A stretch of 64,000 bases of DNA, from contig NW_027478160.1 of the NCBI RefSeq assembly GCF_051020975.1, positions 9,260,001 to 9,324,000 of the forward strand, read 5' to 3'. How positions within the stretch are numbered: position 1 is the stretch's first letter; each line of letters opens with the position of its first letter. The DNA comes from Osmia lignaria lignaria. Its lineage: Eukaryota > Arthropoda > Insecta > Hymenoptera > Megachilidae. This document shows positions 1-8,359 of the stretch, in pieces. The translations under genes and the position numbers were made by a program. The notes beneath the pieces were generated by a model. That model did no database searches, was not told the origin of the DNA, and worked only from the letters and a program-made list of their open reading frames with translations.

Positions 1-300
1 ATATATCAAGATATTTAAAAGTTCCGAAGCCGCACCAACATAGTAGAGATACAGAAACACCGTGGCCCCTTTCTTTGAGATAACTCTGCACTAGTGCGAG
101 CCGCAAATGCCACTTACAGCTTAGCTGTGCAGAAGAAGAACAACAAGAAGAAGAAATATCTCGAAATATGTCCGTTAGGCCCCTTCCCTTGAGATAAATC
201 TGCAAATATCTCGGAAACGAAGCGAGCTATGGCAAAATGTTAAGAGACCTTTTTTGTAGAGAATTAAGTTTCCTACTTTTTATGTTGTATGATATTTTTT
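1..300. repeat. Partial first monomer
   Basis: The window opens 22 bases into a monomer, so 300 of 322 bp are present. It carries TAGTGCGAGCCGC, CTTACAGC and CCGTTAGG, the same set of variants as the monomer at 2558-2879. It is therefore type G of the domain 1 higher-order repeat, and the array extends to the left of the window. Confidence 0.95.
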
Positions 301-622
301 GATCAGATGCGTAGTTCTCGAGATATATTAAGATATTTAAAAGTTCCGCAGCCGCACCAACATAATAGAGATACAGAAACACCGTGGCCCCTTTCTTTGA
401 GATAACTCTGCACTATTGCGAGCTGCAAATGCCACTTCCAGCTTAGCTGTGCAGAAGAAGAACAACAAGAAGAAGAAGTATCTCGAAATATGTCCGTCAG
501 GCCCCTTCCCTTGAGATAAATCTGCAAATATCTCGGAAACGAAGAGAGCTATGGCAAAATGTTAAGAGACCTTTTTTGTAGAGAATTAAGTTTCCTACTT
601 TTTATGTTTTATGATATTTTTT

Positions 623-3201
623 GATCAGATGCGTAGTTCTCGAGATATATCAAGATATTTAAAAGTTCCGAAGCCGCACCAACATAATAGAGATACAGAA
701 ACACCGTGGCCCCTTTCTTTGAGATAACTCTGCACTATTGCGAGCTGCAAATGCCACTTCCAGCTTAGCTGTGCAGAGGAAGAACAACAAGAAGAAGAAG
801 AAGTATCTCGAAATATGTCCGTCAGGCCCGTTCCTTTGAGCTGAATCTGCAAATATCTCGGAAACGAAGCGAGCTATGGCAAAATGTTAAGAGACGTTTT
901 TTGTAGTGAATTATGTTTCCTACAATTTATGTTCTATGATATTTTTTGATCAGAAGCGTAGTTTTCGAGATATATCGAGATATTTAAAAGTTCCGAAGCC
1001 GCACCAACATAATAGAGATACAGAAACACTGTGGCTCCTTTCTTTGAGATAACTCTGCACTAGTGCGAGCCGCAAATGCCACTTCCAGCTTAGCTGTGCA
1101 GAAGAAGAACAACAAGAAGAAGAAGTATCTCGAAATATGTCCGTCAGGCCCCTTCCCTTGAGATAAATCTGCAAATATCTCGGAAACGAAGCGAGCTATG
1201 GCAAAATGTTAAGAGACCTTTTTTGTAGAGAATTAAGTTTCCTACTTTTTATGTTCTATGATATTTTTTGATCAGATGCGTAGTTCTCGAGATATATTAA
1301 GATATTTAAAAGTTCCGCAGCCGCACCAACATAATAGAGATACAGAAACACCGTGGCCCCTTTCTTTGAGATAACTCTGCACTATTGCGAGCTGCAAATG
1401 CCACTTCCAGCTTAGCTGTGCAGAAGAAGAACAACAAGAAGAAGAAGTATCTCGAAATATGTCCGTCAGGCCCCTTCCCTTGAGATAAATCTGCAAATAT
1501 CTCGGAAACGAAGAGAGCTATGGCAAAATGTTAAGACACCTTTTTTGTAGAGAATTAAGTTTCCTACTTTTTATGTTCTATGATATTTTTTGATCAGATG
1601 CGTAGTTCTCGAGATATATCAAGATATTTAAAAGTTCCGAAGCCGCACCAACATAATAGAGATACAGAAACACCGTGGCCCCTTTCTTTGAGATAACTCT
1701 GCACTATTGCGAGCTGTAAATGCCACTTCCAGCTTAGCTGTGCAGAAGAAGAACAACAAGAAGAAGAAATATCTCGAAATATGTCCGTCAGGCCCCTTCC
1801 CTTGAGATAAATCTGCAAATATCTCGGAAACGAAGCGAGCTATGGCAAAATGTTAGGAGACCTTTTTCGTAGAGAATTATGTTTCCTACAATTTATGTTC
1901 TATGATATTTTTTGATCAGAAGCGTAGTTTTCGAGATATATCGAGATATTTAAAGGTTCCGAAGCCGCACCAACATAATAGAGATACAGAAACACCGTGG
2001 CCCCTTTCTTTGAGCTAACTCTGCACTATTGCGAGCTGCAAATGCCACTTCCAGCTTAGCTGTGCAGAAGAAGAACAACAAGAAGAAGAAGTATCTCGAA
2101 ATATGTCCGTCAGGCCCCTTCCCTTGAGATAAATCTGCAAATCTCTCGGAAACGAAGCGAGCTATGGCAAAATGTTAAGAGACCTTTTTTGTAGAGAATT
2201 AAGTTTCCTACTTTTTATGTTGTATGATATTTTTTGATCAGATGCGTAGTTCTCGAGATATATTAAGATATTTAAAAGTTCCGCAGCCGCACCAACATAA
2301 TAGAGATACAGAAACACCGTGGCCCCTTTCTTTGAGATAACTCTGCACTATTGCGAGCTGCAAATGCCACTTCCAGCTTAGCTGTGCAGAAGAAGAACAA
2401 CAAGAAGAAGAAGTATCTCGAAATATGTCCGTCAGGCCCCTTCCCTTGAGATAAATCTGGAAATATCTCGGAAACGAAGAGAGCTATGGCAAAATGTTAA
2501 GAGACCTTTTTTGTAGAGAATTAAGTTTCCTACTTTTTACGTTCTATGACATTTTTTGATCAGATGCGTAGTTCTCGAGATATATCAAGATATTTAAAAG
2601 TTCCGAAGCCGCACCAACACAGTAGAGATACAGAAACACCGTGGCCCCTTTCTTTGAGATAACTCTGCACTAGTGCGAGCCGCAAATGCCACTTACAGCT
2701 TAGCTGTGCAGAAGAAGAACAACAAGAAGAAGAAATATCTCGAAATATGTCCGTTAGGCCCCTTCCCTTGAGATAAATCTGCAAATATCTCGGAAACGAA
2801 GCGAGCTATGGCAAAATGTTAAGAGACCTTTTTTGTAGAGAATTAAGTTTCCTACTTTTTATGTTCTATGATATTTTTTGATCAGATGCGTAGTTCTCGA
2901 GATATATTAAGATATTTAAAAGTTCCGCAGCCGCACCAACATAATAGAGATACAGAAACACCGTGGCCCCTTTCTTTGAGATAACTCTGCACTATTGCGA
3001 GCTGCAAATGCCACTTCCAGCTTAGCTGTGCAGAAGAAGAACAACAAGAAGAAGAAGTATCTCGAAATATGTCCGTCAGGCCCCTTCCCTTGAGATAAAT
3101 CTGCAAATATCTCGGAAACGAAGAGAGCTATGGCAAAATGTTAAGAGACCTTTTTTGTAGAGAATTAAGTTTCCTACTTTTTATGTTCTATGATATTTTT
3201 T
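623..3201. repeat. Domain 1 HOR unit 1 (8 monomers, 2579 bp)
   Basis: Order of types is B, C, A, D, E, A-like, G, A. The length is eight monomers plus the 3-bp GAA expansion in B. Against the next unit the B and C copies differ at very few positions by eye; for example the C copy has ACACTGTGG here and ACACCGTGG in unit 2. Confidence 0.85.
791..803 (+). repeat. GAA triplet expansion (+3 bp) in B-type monomer
   Basis: The GAA run after ACAACAA has one extra triplet, giving a 325-bp monomer. The same expansion is at 3370-3382 and 6271-6283, always in the B type of the domain 1 HOR. It is the only 3-bp length variant in the window. Confidence 0.95.
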
Positions 3202-3369
3202 GATCAGATGCGTAGTTCTCGAGATATATCAAGATATTTAAAAGTTCCGAAGCCGCACCAACATAATAGAGATACAGAAACACCGTGGCCCCTTTCTTTG
3301 AGATAACTCTGCACTATTGCGAGCTGCAAATGCCACTTCCAGCTTAGCTGTGCAGAGGAAGAACAACAA

Positions 3370-3382
3370 GAAGAAGAAGAAG
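3370..3382 (+). repeat. GAA triplet expansion (+3 bp), second B copy
   Basis: Same extra GAA as at 791-803, in the B monomer starting at 3202, together with the linked CCCGTTCC and GAGCTG variants. The shared expansion shows common descent of the HOR units. Confidence 0.95.
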
Positions 3383-3544
3383 TATCTCGAAATATGTCCG
3401 TCAGGCCCGTTCCTTTGAGCTGAATCTGCAAATATCTCGGAAACGAAGCGAGCTATGGCAAAATGTTAAGAGACGTTTTTTGTAGTGAATTATGTTTCCT
3501 ACAATTTATGTTCTATGATATTTTTTGATCAGAAGCGTAGTTTT

Positions 3545-3564
3545 CGAGATATATCGAGATATTT
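3545..3564 (+). repeat. 10-bp direct repeat CGAGATATAT / CGAGATATTT
   Basis: Monomers of the GAAGCG class carry two CGAGATAT words exactly 10 bases apart. In the GATGCG class the second is CAAGATAT. The 10-base spacing puts both on the same face of the helix. The role is unknown. Confidence 0.7.
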
Positions 3565-5861
3565 AAAAGTTCCGAAGCCGCACCAACATAATAGAGATAC
3601 AGAAACACCGTGGCTCCTTTCTTTGAGATAACTCTGCACTAGTGCGAGCCGCAAATGCCACTTCCAGCTTAGCTGTGCAGAAGAAGAACAACAAGAAGAA
3701 GAAGTATCTCGAAATATGTCCGTCAGGCCCCTTCCCTTGAGATAAATCTGCAAATATCTCGGAAACGAAGCGAGCTATGGCAAAATGTTAAGAGACCTTT
3801 TTTGTAGAGAATTAAGTTTTCTACTTTTTATGTTCTATGATATTTTTTGATCAGATGCGTAGTTCTCGAGATATATTAAGATATTTAAAAGTTCCGCAGC
3901 CGCACCAACATAATAGAGATACAGAAACACCGTGGCCCCTTTCTTTGAGATAACTCTGCACTATTGCGAGCTGCAAATGCCACTTCCAGCTTAGCTGTGC
4001 AGAAGAAGAACAACAAGAAGAAGAAGTATCTCGAAATATGTCCGTCAGGCCCCTTCCCTTGAGATAAATCTGCAAATATCTCGGAAACGAAGAGAGCTAT
4101 GGCAAAATGTTAAGAGACCTTTTTTGTAGAGAATTAAGTTTCCTACTTTTTATGTTCTATGATATTTTTTGATCAGATGCGTAGTTCTCGAGATATATCA
4201 AGATATTTAAAAGTTCCGAAGCCGCACCAACATAATAGAGATACAGAAACACCGTGGCCCCTTTCTTTGAGATAACTCTGCACTATTGCGAGCTGTAAAT
4301 GCCACTTCCAGCTTAGCTGTGCAGAAGAAGAACAACAAGAAGAAGAAATATCTCGAAATATGTCCGTCAGGCCCCTGCCCTTGAGATATATCTGCAAATA
4401 TCTCGGAAACGAAGCGAGCTATGGCAAAATGTTAAGAGACCTTCTTTGTAGAGAATTATGTTTCCTACAATTTATGTTCTATGATATTTTTTGATCAGAA
4501 GCGTAGTTTTCGAGATATATCGAGATATTTAAAGGTTCCGAAGCCGCACCAACATAATAGAGATACAGAAACACCGTGGCCCCTTTCTTTGAGATAACTC
4601 TGCACTAGTGCGAGCCGCAAATGCCACTTCCAGCTTAGCTGTGCAGAAGAAGAACAACAAGAAGAAGAAATATCTCGAAATATGTCCGTCAGGCCCCTTC
4701 CCTTGAGATAAATCTGCAAATATCTCGGAAACGAAGCGAGCTATGGCAAAATGTTAAGAGACCTTTTTTGTACAGAATTAGGTTTCCTACTTTTTATGTT
4801 CTATGATATTTTTTGATCAGATGCGTAGTTCTCGAGATATATCAAGATATTTAAAAGTTCCGAAGCCGCACCAACATAATAGAGATACAGAAACACCGTG
4901 GCCCCTTTCTTTGAGCTAACTCTGCACTATTGCGAGCTGCAAATGCCACTTCCAGCTTAGCTGTGCAGAAGAAGAACAACAAGAAGAAGAAGTATCTCGA
5001 AATATGTCCGTCAGGCCCCTTCCCTTGAGATAAATCTGCAAATATCTCGGAAACGAAGCGAGCTATGGCAAAATGTTAAGAGACCTTTTTTGTAGAGAAT
5101 TAAGTTTCCTACTTTTTATGTTCTATGATATTTTTTGATGAGATGCGTAGTTCTCGAGATATATTAAGATATTTAAAAGTTCCGAAGCCGCACCAACATA
5201 ATAGAGATACAGAAACACCGTGGCCCCTTTCTTTGAGATAACCCTGCACTATTGCGAGCTGCAAATGCCACTTCCAGCTTAGCTGTGCAGAAGAAGAACA
5301 ACAAGAAGAAGAAGTATCTCGAAATATGTCCGTCAGGCCCCTTCCCTTGAGATAAATCTGCAAATATCTCGGAAACGAAGAGAGCTATGGCAAAATGTTA
5401 AGAGACCTTTTTTGTAGAGAATTAAGTTTCCTACTTTTTATGTTCTATGATATTTTTTGATCAGATGCGTAGTTCTCGAGATATATCAAGATATTTAAAA
5501 GTTCCGAAGCCGCACCAACATAATAGAGATACAGAAACACCGTGGCCCCTTTCTTTGAGATAACTCTGCACTATTGCGAGCTGTAAATGCCACTTCCAGC
5601 TTAGCTGTGCAGAAGAAGAACAACAAGAAGAAGAAATATCTCGAAATATGTCCGTCAGGCCCCTGCCCTTGAGATATATCTGCAAATATCTCGGAAACGA
5701 AGCGAGCTATGGCAAAATGTTAAGAGACCTTTTTTGTAGAGAATTAAGTTTCCTACTTTTTATGTTCTATGATATTTTTTGATCAGATGCGTAGTTCTCG
5801 AGATATATCAAGATATTTAAAAGTTCCGAAGCCGCACCAACATAATAGAGATACAGAAACA

Positions 5862-5892
5862 CCGTGGCCCCTTTCTTTGAGATAACTCTGCA
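5862..5892 (+). repeat. Internal direct repeat, left half (reference monomer)
   Basis: CCGT, GGCCCCTT, TTGAGATAA and TCTGCA occur in this order and recur 112-114 bp downstream at 5974-6006. Allowing a 2-base gap (CA after CCGT in the right half), 28 of 31 aligned bases agree. Both halves are followed further on by GCGAGCT and a GCAAATG-like word. The same relation holds in nearly every monomer. Confidence 0.85.
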
Positions 5893-5935
5893 CTATTGCG
5901 AGCTGCAAATGCCACTTCCAGCTTAGCTGTGCAGA
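5887..5935. repeat. 7-bp inverted arms TCTGCAC / GTGCAGA
   Basis: TCTGCAC at 5887-5893 and GTGCAGA at 5929-5935 are exact complements 35 bases apart. Between them lies a second, weaker pair (GCTGCAA and TTCCAGC, one mismatch). Together they could fold a branched hairpin in single-stranded DNA or RNA. The outer arms are kept in most copies; domain 3 and domain 5 variants make the inner pair perfect. Confidence 0.6.
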
Positions 5936-5958
5936 AGAAGAACAACAAGAAGAAGAAG
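5931..5958 (+). repeat. T-free GAA/CAA triplet tract
   Basis: A 28-base run without T, made of GAA, CAA and GAA triplets, occurs in every monomer. It is the only microsatellite-like part of the unit and the place where the only 3-bp length change occurs. On the minus strand it reads as a run of serine and cysteine codons, which explains the low-complexity peptide seen there. Confidence 0.9.
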
Positions 5959-5973
5959 TATCTCGAAATATGT

Positions 5974-6006
5974 CCGTCAGGCCCCTTCCCTTGAGATAAA
6001 TCTGCA
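5974..6006 (+). repeat. Internal direct repeat, right half (reference monomer)
   Basis: Partner of 5862-5892. It is followed by CTCGGAAACGAAG, which has no counterpart in the left half, so the two halves are separated by an insertion or deletion of about 12 bases before the shared GCGAGCT (GAGAGCT in this copy). Confidence 0.85.
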
Positions 6007-6050
6007 AATATCTCGGAAACGAAGAGAGCTATGGCAAAATGTTAAGAGAC

Positions 6051-6102
6051 CTTTTTTGTAGAGAATTAAGTTTCCTACTTTTTATGTTCTATGATATTTT
6101 TT
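6051..6102 (+). repeat. AT-rich monomer tail
   Basis: About 79% AT by hand count, with T runs of 6, 5 and 6 at 6052-6057, 6079-6083 and 6097-6102. It alternates with the GC-richer centre once per monomer, giving a 322-bp wave of base composition, close to two nucleosome lengths. Two main versions exist across the array: AATTAAG with CTACTTTTT, and AATTATG with CTACAATTT. Confidence 0.75.
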
Positions 6103-8359
6103 GATCAGATGCGTAGTTCTCGAGATATATCAAGATATTTAAAAGTTCCGAAGCCGCACCAACATAATAGAGATACAGAAACACCGTGGCCCCTTTCTTT
6201 GAGATAACTCTGCACTATTGCGAGCTGCAAATGCCACTTCCAGCTTAGCTGTGCAGAGGAAGAACAACAAGAAGAAGAAGAAGTATCTCGAAATATGTCC
6301 GTCAGGCCCGTTCCTTTGAGCTGAATCTGCAAATATCTCGGAAACGAAGCGAGCTATGGCAAAATGTTAAGAGACGTTTTTTGTAGTGAATTATGTTTCC
6401 TACAATTTATGTTCTATGATATTTTTTGATCAGAAGCGTAGTTTTCGAGATATATCGAGATATTTAAAAGTTCCGAAGCCGCACCAACATAATAGAGATA
6501 CAGAAACACCGTGGCTCCTTTCTTTGAGATAACTCTGCACTAGTGCGAGCCGCAAATGCCACTTCCAGCTTAGCTGTGCAGAAGAAGAACAACAAGAAGA
6601 AGAAGTATCTCGAAATATGTCCGTCAGGCCCCTTCCCTTGAGATAAATCTGCAAATATCTCGGAAACGAAGCGAGCTATGGCAAAATGTTAAGAGACCTT
6701 TTTTGTAGAGAATTAAGTTTCCTACTTTTTATGTTCTATGATATTTTTTGATCAGATGCGTAGTTCTCGAGATATATTAAGATATTTAAAAGTTCCGCAG
6801 CCGCACCAACATAATAGAGATACAGAAACACCGTGGCCCCTTTCTTTGAGATAACTCTGCACTATTGCGAGCTGCAAATGCCACTTCCAGCTTAGCTGTG
6901 CAGAAGAAGAACAACAAGAAGAAGAAGTATCTCGAAATATGTCCGTCAGGCCCCTTCCCTTGAGATAAATCTGCAAATATCTCGGAAACGAAGAGAGCTA
7001 TGGCAAAATGTTAAGAGACCTTTTTTGTAGAGAATTAAGTTTCCTACTTTTTATGTTCTATGATATTTTTTGATCAGATGCGTAGTTCTCGAGATATATC
7101 AAGATATTTAAAAGTTCCGAAGCCGCACCAACATAATAGAGATACAGAAACACCGTGGCCCCTTTCTTTGAGATAACTCTGCACTATTGCGAGCTGTAAA
7201 TGCCACTTCCAGCTTAGCTGTGCAGAAGAAGAACAACAAGAAGAAGAAATATCTCGAAATATGTCCGTCAGGCCCCTTCCCTTGAGATAAATCTGCAAAT
7301 ATCTCGGAAACGAAGCGAGCTATGGCAAAATGTTAGGAGACCTTTTTCGTAGAGAATTATGTTTCCTACAATTTATGTTCTATGATATTTTTTGATCAGA
7401 AGCGTAGTTTTCGAGATATATCGAGATATTTAAAGGTTCCGAAGCCGCACCAACATAATAGAGATACAGAAACACCGTGGCTCCTTTCTTTGAGCTAACT
7501 CTGCACTATTGCGAGCTGCAAATGCCACTTCCAGCTTAGCTGTGCAGAAGAAGAACAACAAGAAGAAGAAGTATCTCGAAATATGTCCGTCAGGCCCCTT
7601 CCCTTGAGATAAATCTGCAAATATCTCGGAAACGAAGCGAGCTATGGCAAAATGTTAAGAGACCTTTTTTGTAGAGAATTAAGTTTCCTACTTTTTATGT
7701 TCTATGATATTTTTTGATGAGATGCGTAGTTCTCGAGATATATTAAGATATTTAAAAGTTCCGAAGCCGCACCAACATAATAGAGATACAGAAACACCGT
7801 GGCCCCTTTCTTTGAGATAACTCTGCACTAGTGCGAGCCGCAAATGCCACTTACAGCTTAGCTGTGCAGAAGAAGAACAACAAGAAGAAGAAATATCTCG
7901 AAATATGTCCGATAGGCCCCTTCCCTTGAGATAAATCTGCAAATATCTCGGAAACGAAGCGAGCTATGGCAAAATGTTAAGAGACCTTTTTTGTAGAGAA
8001 TTAAGTTTCCTACTTTTTATGTTCTATGATATTTTTTGATCAGATGCGTAGTTCTCGAGATATATTAAGATATTTAAAAGTTCCGCAGCCGCACCAACAT
8101 AATAGAGATAGAGAAACACCGTGGCCCCTTTCTTTGAGATAACTCTGCACTATTGCGAGCTGCAAATGCCACTTCCAGCTTAGCTGTGCAGAAGAAGAAC
8201 AACAAGAAGAAGAAGTATCTCGAAATATGTCCGTCAGGCCCCTTCCCTTGAGATAAATCTGCAAATATCTCGGAAACGAAGCGAGCTATGGCAAAATGTT
8301 AAGAGACCTTTTTTGTAGAGAATTAAGTTTCCTACTTTTTATGTTCTATGATATTTTTT
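6103..8359. repeat. Domain 1 HOR unit 3 (7 monomers, incomplete)
   Basis: Order is B, C, A, D, E, G-like, A. The A-like copy between E and G of unit 1 is missing. The G-like copy at 7716 has GATGAG instead of GATCAG and CCGATAGG instead of CCGTTAGG. After the A copy at 8038 the next monomers carry the GAAATATCTCG allele of the rest of the window, which marks the domain edge. Confidence 0.8.
6271..6283 (+). repeat. GAA triplet expansion (+3 bp), third B copy
   Basis: Same extra GAA in the B monomer starting at 6103. It is not found after this point, which limits this HOR family to domain 1. Confidence 0.95.

Larger units (their letters stand above)
3202..6102. repeat. Domain 1 HOR unit 2 (9 monomers, 2901 bp)
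   Basis: It begins B, C, A, D, E-like as in unit 1. It then holds a hybrid copy at 4815 (GAGCTAACTC but not the other E marks), a copy at 5137 with GATGAG replacing GATCAG, a second D-type copy at 5459, and the copy at 5781. It is one monomer longer than unit 1, as expected from unequal exchange. Confidence 0.82.
5781..6102. repeat. Reference monomer, 322 bp (annotated example)
   Basis: This copy is used here to place the internal elements. A hand count gives about 39% GC (62 G, 64 C). In order it holds the right part of TGATCA (from 5781), CTCGAG (5797-5802), the palindrome GATATATC (5802-5809), two halves of an internal direct repeat (5862-5892 and 5974-6006), a pair of 7-bp inverted arms (5887-5893 and 5929-5935), a T-free GAA/CAA tract (5931-5958) and an AT-rich tail (6051-6102, about 79% AT). 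GAGATA or its complement TATCTC occurs six times. It is close to the majority type but carries GAGAGC at 6024-6029 where most copies have GCGAGC. Confidence 0.95.
1..8359. repeat. Array domain 1: 8-monomer higher-order repeat family
   Basis: Most monomers here have G in GAAGTATCTCG where the rest of the window has A (GAAATATCTCG). The last G-bearing copy starts at 8038. Recurrent types are A (TATATTAAG with CGCAGCCGC), B (+3 GAA and CCCGTTCCTTTGAGCTG), C (GTGGCTCC with TAGTGCG), D (GAGCTGTAAATG), E (AAAGGTTCCG, often GAGCTAACTC) and G (CTTACAGC). Type B begins at 623, 3202 and 6103, so successive units are 2579 bp (8 monomers plus 3 bp) and 2901 bp (9 monomers plus 3 bp), followed by a 7-monomer remainder. 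Confidence 0.9.

Noticed and set aside
5931..5958. GAA tract as a coding serine/cysteine-rich region or an expanding trinucleotide repeat
   Set aside because: The tract is short, broken by CAA, and nearly constant in length. The only change is +3 in one monomer type, inherited by three copies.
6009..6024. A CENP-B box-like match at CTCGGAAACGAAG
   Set aside because: It shares GGAAACG with the 3' part of a mammalian CENP-B box but lacks the required TTCG and CGGG elements on either strand. TTTTCGAGATATATCGAG in GAAGCG-class monomers has TTCG but not CGGG.
6021..6030. GAGAG words (CGAAGAGAGC) as GAGA-factor sites
   Set aside because: They arise from a single C-to-A variant in some monomer types and are not clustered or kept across domains, so there is no support beyond chance.
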